NCBI GenBank assembly: GCA_947311845.1
Contig: CAMZMU010000041.1
Span: 130,083,840-130,147,839 of the forward strand
From: Poa pratensis
Lineage: Eukaryota > Streptophyta > Magnoliopsida > Poales > Poaceae
DNA: 64,000 nucleotides
Direction of reading: 5' to 3'
A program made the position numbers and the translations under genes. The notes beneath the pieces were generated by a model, which was given only the letters and a program-made list of their open reading frames with translations, searched no databases and had not been told where the DNA came from. Below are positions 1 to 11,373 of the stretch, piece after piece. Within the stretch, counting starts at the first letter, position 1, and every line of letters starts with the position of its first letter.

Positions 1-690
1 TTCCTTCTCGAGACATCGTCATTGCACTTTGCGTCACCTATCTCGGGCTGCTCTGGGGGAAACCCTGGATCTGGGTGTGCTCCAGATCGGATGATGGTGG
101 CGCCTTTGGTGTCGTTCCCCTCTTGAGGGCATCATTTTGGAGCATATGCTGGCTGGAGGGACTTCGAGGTGGAGGGGCGTGTCATCTACCGCATCGACAA
201 CGGCGAGTCTCGGCGGCATGGTGCAGCGGGATCTCGGTGATGGACGTGTGATGATGGACGCGCGCAGGATGGCGGTGCTGTTTGGCGACGTGGCGGCGTC
301 GACGACGGGCCTGACAAGGTTACTGCGTTGATTTCTCCTGAAGATAGGCTGGTGAAAGACGGCGACAACGACTTCTGAGTGTACGCATGTGGTGTGCGTT
401 GAGAGTCTGTTGAACCGGTTTGTGCTCACGGCTCACTATTGGGCAGCTTGGTTGTAGCCTCCAGATTTAGATGATGTGCATGCGTTGGTGTGTTAGGTTT
501 AGGCACTTGGCTTCGACCAGTCCACCCCCTTCATCAGGTTTGTAGGTGTAGCGAGTTTTCGCCTAGACGGTGGGCTTCAGGCTAATCCATGTATCTCTTT
601 GTAAGGTTTGGTGGTTTCTGTTTTCTCGCATTTTAATAAAATCGGCTGTGTGCGGCTGGGGACATCCTCCATTTCGGAAAAAAATTGTTG
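1..690 (+). mobile_element. LINE 3' UTR-like remnant
   Basis: This G/T-rich stretch has no convincing reading frame. Near its end it has the pattern I associate with grass L1-type LINE 3' UTRs: TTTGTAAGGTTTGGTG, then AATAAAAT, then GGCTGTGTGC, a GACATCCTCC block and a short A-run near 677-685. It is truncated by the window edge, so its 5' boundary is unknown. No target duplication could be assigned. The family label is an inference from composition and 3' motifs. Confidence 0.35.
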
Positions 691-927
691 ACTTTGTAAT
701 CTCAGTTACTCCTGAACATGTAGCCGTTGGTTTGTTTTTGTCGTCGTACGTGCCTCCTCTTCTTTCGCATCTTGCAGTCCACGACCCTACGCAAGATCTA
801 GCAGGCCCATCCACGATGGGTGCTCCACAGGAGCACGCCGCAATTTCCCGCGTGCTGCAATTGAGGGCGAGCCGTTGAGCGCGTCTCATCCGTTGCACTC
901 GTGTGCTTTCACCATGCACATGACTAG

Positions 928-2657
928 TAGTAGTGGCGCAGCCAGGAATTTAACTGAGTTGGGTCTGAAAAATAAGATTTAAATTTTTTCAGGTCAGAAA
1001 AATAAGTGCATTCGATAAAAAAGGTCCAAACTGATCCAATTTGCATATTTCATCAAGTATAATTATGAAATGACAATAAATAACTTACAAAATAGAGCTA
1101 CATTTTCATAAGATAGTCTATGTTGTATCCATGTTGGCAAGTCGAAAGTGTCGAGGAAGATAACATCTACGGTCATTGTAGGAATGGAAACGTAGCATAA
1201 TCTTCTTGTCATCAATTTTTGCAAATATCTCCTTCTCAACATAGTAAATCATCAAAATTATTGAGCCAATCATCTCCTATCTTGTTTCGAACATCTGACT
1301 TTATAATATTCATGGCCGAGAAAACCCTCTCAACTGACAAGTAGAGTGAAACTAGCATTTCCAAGCTCACTCATAATGACTTGTGTAGTCTCTTCTGCAC
1401 ATGCTCTTTCTATATCTAGTTGGATCTTAGGAGATGTGAATTGACAATTGACAGGAGCATTCTCATTAATCACATCGGCTACATCCTTGCATCTTGCACC
1501 ATACCAATCCAACATCTCACGGAAATTGCCCTTGTTCAAGGAAGTGCTAGACTCGTCATGCACTCGAAAAGCTAGACCTTGTTCAAGTAGAAATCTGACT
1601 ACACGCACAACAGCCCTCAAACGAATCTCATAGTCAATATGTGATTTTTCTTCATGAGTAACAATAGCATATGCCACACTTTGCTTTTTATTGCTGAAAT
1701 CTTCACAAGTATTTCTTGCATTGTTGTGAATGCTATTTGGTCCACCTACATGAGACTTGAAATTTTCCGATGCTTTCTTCCAATTTTTAAACCCCTTCTT
1801 TGTGAAAACACCATATCCAAAGTGTGAACTATTGCTTGAAGATTTGAAAAGAAAGCAATGGAAACAATATGCAGCATCCTTCTCCACACTATACTCTAAC
1901 CAATCATATTTGGTATACCATGCATCTAGAAATGACCGCAAATCTGGACCAAATTTTGTTTTGGTAAAATTATGTCCAATCAAACGAGTACGGCCTCTAG
2001 ACAAATATGCCCATCTCATTTCAGGGGTACCATATTCATCAATTGGTCTCCGAAGTCCAGGGTCGGCAACAACATTGGCTAGATCAAAGATTTTGGGAAC
2101 ATTTGCCTACAACATTGAAAACAAAAACTAACTGTGAGCAAAGATTTCATAGCTACTAATTACACACTACTAATTACTAGACAAATAGACATCAAAACTG
2201 AAGATAAAGGGAAAGAATCAACCTCTAGGCGTGCCCTCTTCCACGCTGCCTCCTCTTCTTCAACCAATTGAGCTGACTTAGCTGCCTCCTCTGCTTCTAT
2301 TGCCTTCTCTTCTTCTAGCCAGGCAGCCTCCTCGTCGGAATCCATGTCCATCGAGCTCGAGCAGCTGGCGGCGGGGGCAGGAAGCGAGCAGCCGGCGGCG
2401 GGGAAAACCGAGCGAGCTCGGGGTCAGGAGCGAGAGGGCAGGGTGCGTGGGGGCGTGGAGAAGAGCGAGGGCGCAGGGAGCAAGGGCGCGACCGTGCGAG
2501 GCAGGGAGGGCGGAAGAGCCGCCGCCGGGACGGGCGTGGAGAGGAGCGAGGGGATGGATGTGGGATTGGGATGCGATGCGGTACACCTAATTATTTTTTC
2601 GCCAAAAGTGAGCCGGGTCGGTCGACCACCCTCGACCCCCTACTGGCTCCGCCTGTG
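928..2657 (-). mobile_element. hAT-type DNA transposon, internally deleted copy
   Basis: The element is bounded by imperfect terminal inverted repeats. The left one contains GGCGCAGCCAGG and the right one reads CTGGCTCCGCC, so its complement is GGCGGAGCCAG. It is flanked by an 8-bp target duplication with one mismatch: ATGACTAG at 920-927 and ATGACTAC at 2658-2665. An 8-bp duplication fits the hAT superfamily. The interior holds a transposase gene of the TTF-type zinc finger/DUF4371 family on the minus strand, with the first exon near the right end and dimerisation-domain remnants near the left end. At about 1.7 kb it is far shorter than an autonomous copy, and the missing part is the middle of the transposase. 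It is therefore probably a non-autonomous derivative. Confidence 0.8.
1118..2351 (-). pseudogene. TTF-type zinc finger / hAT transposase, core deleted
   Basis: Exon 1 starts at the ATG at 2351 and runs to 2223. It encodes an acidic, Glu/Ala-rich leader (MDMDSDEEAAWLEEEKAIEA). A 116-bp intron with GT at 2222 and AG at 2107 joins in frame to exon 2 from 2106. Exon 2 reads through GLRRPIDEYGTPEMRWAYLS and the zinc-finger segment AAYCFHCFLFK typical of TTF-type finger proteins, then through the start of the DUF4371 region (IERACAEETTQVIMSELGN). At about 1360 the reading jumps to hAT C-terminal dimerisation sequence in another frame (SVERVFSAMNIIKSDVRNK), with a second frameshift near 1243 and a stop at 1118-1120. 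The catalytic RNase H-like core is missing. In hAT proteins the C-terminal region mediates dimerisation. This copy could at most make a zinc-finger fragment of about 285 residues. Confidence 0.85.
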
Positions 2658-2665
2658 ATGACTAC

Positions 2666-3173
2666 ACAGCAGCTGATGCCATCTGCACATACACACGTAT
2701 GCCCTGTTCCACCCGCTGGTTCTTCCCAAATCCTCTCAACCCCATTTACAAGCATTGAAATTTGACACCCGACAAACATTTGCATGCCCGCACACATGCG
2801 GAAAACTTGGCTGGCATTTGACCTCAAAGACAGGTCATGGTATAGCACCATCACATTGGTTAGCTTCTGGAGAATAACTAGTTGGGGCTCTCCATGGAGC
2901 TAGCTAGAATGATCTCTTTAGAAGAGAGAGACGTGCTGCTAATGTTCCCTTTATAAAGCATATATAAGGGGGAGCAGGACCACTCAAATGAATTCTCAGA
3001 AGTAAAGTAGGTAACTCAGTTAAATATCAATCAATGGAAAATAATTTCTTCAACAAGCTTGCTCAGTTTGTACGCTCCTAGTGTCCTGCAAGTTCTAAAC
3101 TGAGACCAGAAAAATTATGATCTAAAAAATAACCAAAAGTACAACAATATACCTTATGAAATACAGTATATCT
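2666..3173. other. Intergenic, no feature recognised
   Basis: This is unique-looking DNA between the hAT element and the mini-CACTA element. Short open frames exist on both strands, but none has a recognisable protein pattern or splice context. Confidence 0.5.
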
Positions 3174-3737
3174 CACTACAGGAAAAGTCAGTTTGCCGTA
3201 GGCTAAGGGCACACGGCAAAGGACACAATCCTCACGACAAATAGTTTGCCATAGGCATGCTCACGGCACATCATGTCGGCAAATTACATTTCGGTAAATC
3301 GAGATTTGCCGAGAGCTTTTTATCGTGGCACGCAGAAAAGGTGGGTCCCGCATGTAAGACAAAAAAAGAGATGACAGACATAGGATGGTAACGGCGGCTA
3401 TAACAAGTGGGTCCCATATGTCAAGTATTTGCCGTGAACTTTTTGTATGCTCTCGGCAAAATCCTACTATGGGTCCAACGTGTCAATAATTTGTCGTAGA
3501 CTTGTAATGCCTACGACAAACTGGGCTCACGATAAATTGGTCACGCCATTTCTCGCCATCAAGGGCGGATGGCGGGGACACGTGTCAACCTTTTTGCCCT
3601 AGGCATTCTTAACGTGAGCTTTTATCTGGATTTGTCGTAAGCTTTTATTCGCCGTGTGTTATGGTTTGCCGTAGGCCCCAATAAAATGCTCATCGGAAAT
3701 TGGGAGGCCTACGACAAATGGCATCTTTCATGTAGTG
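3174..3737. mobile_element. Miniature CACTA transposon (564 bp)
   Basis: The element starts CACTACAGGAAA and ends TTTCATGTAGTG, so its termini are inverted CACTACA repeats as in CACTA/EnSpm elements. Subterminal copies of TTTGCCGTAGGC or its complement GCCTACGACAAA recur in both orientations throughout, as expected for transposase-binding subterminal repeats. There is no coding capacity. The flanking triplets TCT and TAT differ at one base, so the 3-bp target duplication is imperfect or mutated. It is non-autonomous. Confidence 0.85.
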
Positions 3738-4478
3738 TATATACCAATCATACATAGCAATGCTTAATAAATGGACAAATCGACAAAATTTGAGTTAAAG
3801 ACAGAATCAACCTTGTAGCTTAAAAATTCTAGAACTGTACAACAGACACACATATCTTATTCTACCAAAAACTAGTGAACTAAGCACCCAAAAATACGAG
3901 CACATTCTCTAGTATCCACGTTGGCACTGTGTGCACTTTCGAAACAGTCAATATCCTACTGAATCCTTGCTAAAGAACCTCACGAGCCGTGGATTGTCTT
4001 CCCTTTTTACTGACGCCGAGGATTCAGTTAGATGCTATTTGATTCATGCAAAGAAAATTATCGGTAACTATTAGCAAAAATGTTTCTATGTTGGAAAAGA
4101 AGCAATTGTTGTTCACTGTGTCAGAGCATCTCTAGCAGTTGATACCTTATACATCCAACTCGTAAAGCGCGTATAAGGGAACCGTAAAACAATTTTATGG
4201 GTAGAAACGACTCAGGCAGAACAGATAAAAAATACGAAAAGTAAAAAGGAATATCCCTCCTCTTCCTCCCCTCAGCATTTTTTTCTTTTGGTTTGGTGGC
4301 GAGGTCAATTGCATAGGCCATGCCTCTGAACTGTAGCCTAGCTTACCACTTGTACTGCATCTTGTTGTAGCTCGCAAGTAGAGAGATGGGTGCTTCGTGT
4401 AAGCAGGGGAGCTGGTGAAAAGCTCGCTCTGAGTCTGAGGAGCTTTGACTGGATGAGTAATCAGTAGCATATAGATAA
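3738..4478. other. Intergenic, no feature recognised
   Basis: This A/T-rich sequence separates the mini-CACTA element from the tandem Helitron-like array. I found no gene model or repeat boundary. The base at 4478 is A, immediately before the first array unit. Confidence 0.5.
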
Positions 4479-5796
4479 TTACTACCTATATTAAGGCAGC
4501 ACAAAATCGTGGCTTCTCCGCAGCCCAGTATACTGTAGCTACTGTGTCAAATGAACAGTGCTACAGTACTCAATCGCAACCACCCAACCACGATCGTGCG
4601 CCCCGAACAACCCCGCGCGCACCACTTTGCAAAATGACCCCTTGCGACTGAGAAATCACGCCGCATTCCCCCAACTTTGCGTGCGGGAGGACCTATTCAC
4701 AAAAAACCAAAAACTGCAGGACCTTTCTGCAAAATTGTCCACACCACCCCCTTCCCCTCCTTCTCCTCCTGCGACGCCCAAATCGCCGCCGCCGGCCACT
4801 GCCTCGCGCCGCCGCTATTCCTCTCCCGTCCAAATCGCGGTCCGCAACGGGATGCGCCGTCGCCGCCTCTCTGTCCTCCTCGATCGCCGCTCGCCGGGAC
4901 ATCGCCTCCGCGCGGAAATCGCCGCCGCCGTGCCGCGGTTCCCTCCGCCCTGTTCGTGCTCGCCGGCGGCCGCTCCGGCGACCAAATGGTCGCCCGCGCC
5001 GCCCGTTCGGCTCGCCTCCATGCGGCGCAGCAGATCTGCACGGTGACGTCCTCGCGCGCGTGCGCTGCGTCCCCGCCGCCGGGTGACGTCACTCCCCGAC
5101 GTCATCCTGGCCCCACCTGTCAGCGGTCAGGCGGGAAAAAAAAAACGCCGCGGCGGCGAACTGGGCTCCCAGCTGGGCTGGGCCGCTTTCTTTACGGCTG
5201 GCTCGGCCCAGCGGGTGCCTCAGGTTTTTTAAACCTTTTTTCCTATTATTCGAGACTTCCAAAACTATTCAAATACGACTTCAAAACAATTGGAACCAAA
5301 TTCTCCAAACTTTCTGCAAAAACAAGTCTACATTCCAACCACTAAAATGATAAACTCAAAAAAAAACCCACATTATAAACGTATTGGAAAAATCAAATTT
5401 GTTTACTATTTACGAACGAAAACATAATCAAATCCTCGATTTGTCGACTACTTGCGAATAAAAATAAATTCAAATCCTAACCTTTTTCCCTATTATTCGA
5501 GACTTCCAAAACTATTCAAATACGACTTCAAAACAATTGGAACCAACTAACAAATAAACATTTGATTTGATCAACATTTCGGTAAAATGCAAATTCACTT
5601 TCTCTTACTAAAGCTTGATTTCAAAATGAATTTAACAAGTGCTCAAAAATGTATTTCCTCCAACTATCAGGTAAAATTGAATATTTAACACAGAACGCAA
5701 ACATACCACACTAATCCAACTTAATCACACAAATTTAGCTACCATCTGCAAATAATATGCCTTAAGTCTCTCCAATTATGTACTAACATAGAAAAA
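4479..5796 (+). mobile_element. Helitron-like unit 1 (3' shortened)
   Basis: This copy begins TTACTACCTATATTAAGG and carries the full GC-rich half and most of the A/T-rich half. It stops at ACTAACATAGAAAAA, directly against the next unit. It lacks the ~200 bp containing the CCCGTAATTACGGG palindrome and the CAGCGGGTGCGGC terminal block that later units have. Its GC-rich half is the short subtype, without the GCGCGAGCGCGAGCTCGGC segment. Open frames here shift between copies and look non-coding. Confidence 0.75.
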
Positions 5797-7311
5797 TTAC
5801 TACCTATATTAAGGCAGCACAAAACCGCGGCTTCTCCGCAGCCCAGTTTACTGTAGCTACTGTTTCAAATGAACAATGCTACAGTACTCAATCACAACCA
5901 TCCAACCACGATCGTGCGCCCCGAACAACCCCGCACGCACCACTTTGCAAAATGACCCCTCGCGACCGAGAAATCACGCCGCACTCCCCCAACTTTGCGT
6001 GCGGGAGGACCTATTCACAAAAAACCAAAAACTCCAGGACCTTTCTGCAAAATTGTCCACACCACCCCCTTCCCCTCCTTCTCCTCCCGCGACGCCCAAA
6101 TCGCCGCCGCCGACCGCTGCCTCGCGCCGCCGCTATTCCTCTCCCCGTCCAAATCGCGGGCCGCCACGGGATGCGCCGTCGCCGTCTCTCTGTCCTCCTC
6201 GATCGCCGCTCGCCGGGACGTCGCCTCCGCGCGGAAATCGCCGCCGCCGTGCCACGGTTCCCTCCGCCCTGTCCGTGCTCGCCGGCGGCCGCTCCGGCGA
6301 CCAAATGGTCACCCGCGCCGCCCGTTCGGCTCGCCTCCACGCGGCGCAGCAGATCTGCACGGTGACGTCCTCGCGCGCGTGCGCTGCGTCCCCGCCGCCG
6401 AGTGACGTTACTCCCCGACGTCATCCTGGCCCCACCTGTCAGCGGTCAAGCGGGAAAAAAAACGCCGCGGCGGCGAACTGGGCTCCCAGCTAGGCTGGGC
6501 CGCTTTCTCTGCGGCTGGCTCGGCCCAGCGGGTGCCTCAGGTTTTTTAAACCTTTTTTCCTATTATTCGATACTTCCAAAACTATTCAAATACGACTTCA
6601 AAACAATTGGAACCAAATTCTCCAAACTTCCTGCAAAAACAAGTCTACATTCCAACCACTAAAATGATAAACTCAAAAAAAAACCCACATTATAAACGTA
6701 TTGGAAAAATCAAATTTGTTTACTATTTACGACCGAAAACATAATCAAATCCTCGATTTGTCGACTACTTGCGAATAAAAATAAATTCAAATCCTAACCT
6801 TTTTCCCTATTATTCGAGACATCCAAAACTATTCAAATACGACTTCAAAACAATTGGAACCAACTAACAAATAAACATTTGATTTGATCAACATTTCGGT
6901 AAAATGCAAATTCACTTTCTCTTACTAAAGCTTGATTTCAAAATGAATTTAACAAGTGCTCAAAAAATGTATTTCCTCCAACTATCAGGTTAAATTGAAT
7001 ATTTAACACAGAACGCAAACATACCACACTAATCCAACTTAATCAAACAAATTTAGCTACCATCTGCAAATAATATGCCTTAAGTCTCTCCAATTATGTA
7101 CTAACATAGAAAAAAATTATAAAATACAAATACATTTACCCGTAATTAATACATTTACCCATAATTACGGGTTGCTTCCAAATTGAACTTCGGCAAAAAT
7201 ACATTATACAAATTATAACTACAGCTCTCCCTTACGACATACATAACATAAAAAAAAGAAAATTATCACAAATATTCGACATTTCTAGATACAGCGGGTG
7301 CGGCGACTACC
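5797..7311 (+). mobile_element. Helitron-like unit 2
   Basis: This unit is about 1515 bp, of the short GC subtype. It ends CAGCGGGTGCGGCGACTACC directly before the next TTACTACC. The hairpin seen at the end of unit 6 appears collapsed here: only the left arm GGTGCGGC is present, followed by GACTACC. Confidence 0.75.
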
Positions 7312-8851
7312 TTACTACCTATATTAAGGCAGCACAAAATCGCGGCTTCTCCGCAGCCCAGTTTACTGTAGCTACTGTTTCAAATGAATAGTGGCTACAG
7401 TGCTCAATCGCAACCACCCAACCACGATCGTGCGCCCCGAACAACCCCGCGCGCACCACTTTGCAAAATGACCCCTCGCGACCGAGAAATCACGCCGCAC
7501 TCCCCCAACTTTGCGTGCGGGAGGACCTATTCACAAAAAACCAAAAATTGCAGGACCTTTCTGCAAAATTGTCCACACCACCCCCTTCCCCTCCTTCTCC
7601 TCCCGCGATGCCCAAATCGCCGCCGCCGGCCGCTGCCTCGCGCCGCCGCTATTCCTCTCCCCGTCCAAATCGCGGGCCGCCACGGGATGCGCCGTCGCCG
7701 CCTCTCTGTCCTCCTCGATCGCCGCTCGCCGGGACGTCGCCTCCGCGCGGAAATCGCCGCCGCCGTGCCGCGGTTCCCTCCGCCCTGTCCGTGCTCACCG
7801 GCGGCCGCTCCGGCGACCAAATGGTCGCCCGCGCCGCCCGTTCGGCTCGCGTCCACGCGACGCAGCAGATCTGCACGGTGACGTCCTCGCGCGCGTGCGC
7901 TGTGCGCGAGCGCGAGCTCGGCAGCGCCGCCGTGCGCTGCGTCCCCGCCGTCGGGTGACGTCACTCCCCGACGTCATCCTGGCCCCACCTGTCAGCAGTC
8001 ACGCGGGAAAAAAAAAACACCGTGGCGGCGAACTGGGCTCCCAGCTGGGCTGGGCCGCTTTCTCTGTGGCTGGCTCGGCCCAGCGGGTGCCTCAGGTTTT
8101 TTTTTAACCTTTTTTCCTATTATTCGAGACTTCCAAAACTATTCAAATACGACTTCAAAACAATTGGAACCAAATTCTCCAAACTTCCTGCAAAAACAAG
8201 GTTACATTCCAACCACTAAAATGATAAACTCAAAAAAAAAAAAAACCACATTATAAACGTATTGGAAAAATCAAATTTGTTTACTATTTACGAACGAAAA
8301 CATAATCAAATCCTCGATTTGTCGACTACTTGCGAATAAAAATAAATTCAAATCCTAACCTTTTTTCCTATTATTCGAGACTTCCAAAACTATTCAAATA
8401 TGACTTCAAAACAATTGGAACCAACTAACAAATAAACATTTGATTTGATCAACATTTCGGTAAAATGCAAATTCACTTTCTCTTACTAAAGCTTGATTTC
8501 AAAATGAATTTAACAAGTGCTCAAAAAATGTATTTCCTCCAACTTTCAGGTTAAATTGAATATTTAACACAGAACGCAAACATACCACACTAATCCAACT
8601 TAATCACGCAAATTTAGCTACCATCTGCAAATAATATTCCTTAAGTCTCTCCAATTATGTACTAACATAGAAAAAATGATAAAATACAAATACATTTACC
8701 CGTAATTAATACATTTACCTGTAATTACGGGTTGCTTCCAAATTGAACTTCGACAAAAATACATTATACAAATTATAACTACAGCTCTCCCTTACAACAT
8801 ACATAACATAAAAAAAAAAGCAAATTATCACAAATATTCGACATTTCTAGA
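7312..8851 (+). mobile_element. Helitron-like unit 3 (long subtype)
   Basis: This unit is about 1540 bp and contains the extra GC segment around 7900-7935 (GCGCGAGCGCGAGCTCGGC). It ends at ACATTTCTAGA, about 20 bp short of the CAGCGGGTGCGGC block, and is joined directly to the next TTACTACC. Confidence 0.75.
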
Positions 8852-8888
8852 TTACTACCTATATTAAGGCAGCACAAAATCGCGGCTT
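8852..8888 (+). mobile_element. Helitron-like unit 4, left piece
   Basis: These are the first ~37 bp of unit 4 (TTACTACCTATATTAAGG through GCGGCTTC). The unit is then interrupted by organelle-derived DNA and resumes near 16143. By comparison with unit 3, about 37 bp of the unit between the two pieces is missing. Confidence 0.75.
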
Positions 8889-9150
8889 CCCTTTTTTGAC
8901 GTCCCCATGTCCCCCCCTGTGGTGTGGCGGCATGGGGGTGTCAAAAGGAAAGGGATGGAGTTTTTCTCGCTTTTGGCGTAGCAGGCCTCCCTTTCTTTGG
9001 GAGGCCCGCGCGACGGGCTATTAGCTCAGTGGTAGAGCGCGCCCCTGATAATTGTGTTGTTGTGCCTGGGCTGTGAGGGCTCTCAGCCACATGGATAGTT
9101 CAATGTGCTCATCAGCGCCTGACCCGAAGATGTGGCAATCATCCTCCATC
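8889..9150 (+). pseudogene. trnI-GAU: Plastid rrn16-trnI spacer, trnI-GAU 5' exon and intron start
   Basis: The sequence matches my knowledge of the plastid spacer before trnI-GAU, ending GGCCCGCGCGAC. The tRNA 5' half then runs from 9015 to 9051 (GGGCTATTAGCTCAGTGGTA onward, to GATAA), followed by the start of its group II intron (GTGCCTGGGCTGTGAGGGC). The 3' exon is absent, so no functional tRNA can be made here. Confidence 0.8.
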
Positions 9151-9419
9151 TTTCCTCTAAAAAAAAGAAAGAACTATGTCCAAAGCTGGTTCAGGATCTG
9201 CTACTTCATCTTACGACTATTATTGGGCATAGCTCAACACGTTAGCCGCTAAGAAACGCAGACCTCATCGCGGTTGAAAGTAAAGCACAGAAAGTAGCAA
9301 ACGCTAAGGTCGGCCAAAATATGGACACCCAAAGGGCAGAACTTCAGTGCGTGATCGTAGTATGATATGTCTTTCTATATGAAAATTGGTTATTTACGAT
9401 GTACGATGATCCCTGTTAA

Positions 9420-9449
9420 GCATCCATGGCTGAATGGTTAAAGCGCCCA
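9420..9449 (+). pseudogene. trnI-CAU: Plastid trnI-CAU 5' fragment
   Basis: GCATCCATGGCTGAATGGTT followed by AAAGCGCCCA matches the acceptor and D-arm side of plastid trnI-CAU. The sequence departs before the anticodon loop, so it is a 30-nt fragment without function. Confidence 0.6.
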
Positions 9450-10032
9450 CCTTTTCCTCAGACAGTGGGAATGCATTTTCTTACTTGATTGACATTGACA
9501 GATATGTGTACCACACCGAACAAGCAATATGTCATATGCTTGATGTACCAGCCAAGCCAGCTCTTTTTTTCTCAGTTCCCTTATCCTTAGCGCAAAAGTA
9601 AAAAGAAAATGCAAGAGAGTTTGTATTTCTTTGGTTTAGTTAACGGATGCAGAAATGGGACACCTGAAGGTGAAACAAGAGACCCATACCCATGGTCATC
9701 AGATTGATCTACTCGGCTTCGGTACTGAAATGAAAAGGCCAAAGGCCAAACAAAAGACGTTTCGTCTGCTCCAGACGAGGTAAGAGCGAATGATCTTTTT
9801 CGTGATTTCCATCGTAAGAAGATCGACTTGTAGAAGTCTACATTCTATTTAGGATTAGGAATAGGTGTAATCAGACCTGCTTTTGACATATCTATCCTAT
9901 TCTTAGTTGGGTACCATATGCACCTCTTTGGGCTTCTATTGAATCGATAAATTGGATTGTACATATTTCATCTATTTGATTTTGATATCGATTTTGATAC
10001 ATATAAGGTGTCCTACGGATAATGCAAATCAA

Positions 10033-10120
10033 CCAATCGCAGCGAGTGCTTGTCAAAAAGCTTTTGTAACTAATCGTGTAGGGGATTTTGGTTTATTATT
10101 AGGAATTTTAGGTTTTTTTT
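10033..10120 (+). pseudogene. ndhF: ndhF fragment (plastid NADH dehydrogenase subunit 5)
   Basis: The frame encodes [20 protein letters not shown] followed by LLLGILGFF, matching a conserved membrane segment of plastid NdhF. The mitochondrial homologue nad5 differs in this region, so plastid origin is favoured. Unrelated sequence begins right after the T-run near 10120. Only about 29 codons remain. Confidence 0.75.
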
Positions 10121-10367
10121 ATGAAATTGCTTACTTTTCACAGGCGTGAATTCGTACTTCGATTAGATAGTTTCCAGGTCACTGATTAGCCCGCGGTGCT
10201 TTCAGATTACGGTATGGATCAAAGGAACCCTTTGCACAGCTATACCCTAACAGACTATAAAACTCATCTATTTATTTGACAAGATAGCAAGGGGAAATAC
10301 CGATTGCGATTGAACTCCCTTCGGGGTACGCCCGGATTGCACTGATCAGGTTTAAAACAACCAGAAT

Positions 10368-10383
10368 GTCAGGATAGCTCAGT
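10368..10383 (+). pseudogene. Possible trnF-GAA 5' fragment
   Basis: GTCAGGATAGCTCAGT resembles the 5' end of an organellar tRNA-Phe (acceptor strand plus start of the D-arm). The match is only 16 bases and the rest of the tRNA is absent, so this is tentative. Confidence 0.3.
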
Positions 10384-10569
10384 CTTTAACTCGAAAGCCA
10401 GTCCAATCTACAAATAAAGGGACAAACAAAGTGCCAAGTAAGAGAAAGGATTTCTTGCGCGATTAGGTCTTTTTTCATTCATTCTCCTTTAGTTTTTTTC
10501 TCTATCTAAAAGTGGAATAGAATAACCCGGTTGAAGGGGTTTTTTGAGAGAAAAGAAGAATCTACTTCA

Positions 10570-10644
10570 ACCGATATGCCCTTAGGCACGGCCATGCATA
10601 ACATAGAAATCACACGTGGAAGGGGTGGGCAATTAGCTAGAGCA
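10570..10644 (+). pseudogene. rpl2: rpl2 fragment (plastid ribosomal protein L2)
   Basis: The frame reads [20 protein letters not shown] then QLARA, a well-conserved part of plastid ribosomal protein L2. Homology stops just after that. About 25 codons are left, too short to function. Confidence 0.75.
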
Positions 10645-10999
10645 GACGGATTAGCAAGGAAAAATGGGAGTTCCCATACGGATCCTTGCTAATTTACCTT
10701 GGACTTATTCCCTTATTGGGAAGGGATCATCATAGATGGGATAGGATTTTCCTTGGGGCAGAGGATAAACTCAATGGATTTCCGACATAGCACCTGCGGC
10801 ATTAGGATTCTAAGATTTAGGAGGGGACGGCTGAGGAGAGGGAATAAAACTATCGCTATATTTTTCCTTTTCCTAGTTCTTCTTCCAAGCGCAGGATAAC
10901 CCCAAGGGTTGTCGCCTGGCGCCATTCTCGGACCTAGCAACAGACGGGCGGGCCGGGCCTGAATGAAGAGCGGACCAGACTCTTCAACCATTAACAAGC

Positions 11000-11106
11000 A
11001 ATCCTAATGTAGGAGGTTTTGGTCAGGGGGACGCAGAAATAGTGCTTCAGGATCCAGTACGCGTCCAAGGCCTTTTGTTCTTCTTCGCATCCGTTATTTT
11101 GGCACA
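11000..11106 (+). pseudogene. petA: petA 3' fragment (plastid cytochrome f)
   Basis: The frame encodes [19 protein letters not shown], then [16 protein letters not shown], the end of the lumenal domain and the start of the membrane anchor of plastid cytochrome f. The final tail of the protein is missing and replaced by unrelated sequence. It is non-functional. Confidence 0.8.
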
Positions 11107-11373
11107 TGCTTGCCTTCCTTATCCATTTTGCCAACCAAAATTCTAGTGAACTGCCTGGAAGGTTTATAGCCCGTACTCCCCTTATACATCTATAAGAAAG
11201 TAATATTCGCCATGAAGGCTAAAAGCGAGATAGGCTGGACATTTTAGCTTACAGAGGCGAAGACAATTCCGTGTTTTTTTCAGCCGATTCTCCTCACTCA
11301 AACTTCAAAACTGGAGTACATATATGATAGACCAGTGCTAAAACCTTTTCTCGAGATATCTTCCAAATTCCTA

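Noticed and set aside
1330..2019. Intact transposase or host zinc-finger gene
   Set aside because: The frame ends at a deletion junction and hAT dimerisation sequence continues in other frames, so it is a pseudogene of an internally deleted element.
4558..6493. Long Pro/Arg/Ser-rich open frames in the GC-rich half of each Helitron-like unit (both strands)
   Set aside because: The frames shift between copies through small indels, several overlapping frames are open at once, and amino-acid composition reflects GC-rich codons. No domain is recognisable, so they look non-coding.
9015..9051. Functional tRNA-Ile gene
   Set aside because: Only the 5' exon and the start of the intron are present; the 3' exon is missing, so it is listed as a plastid fragment.
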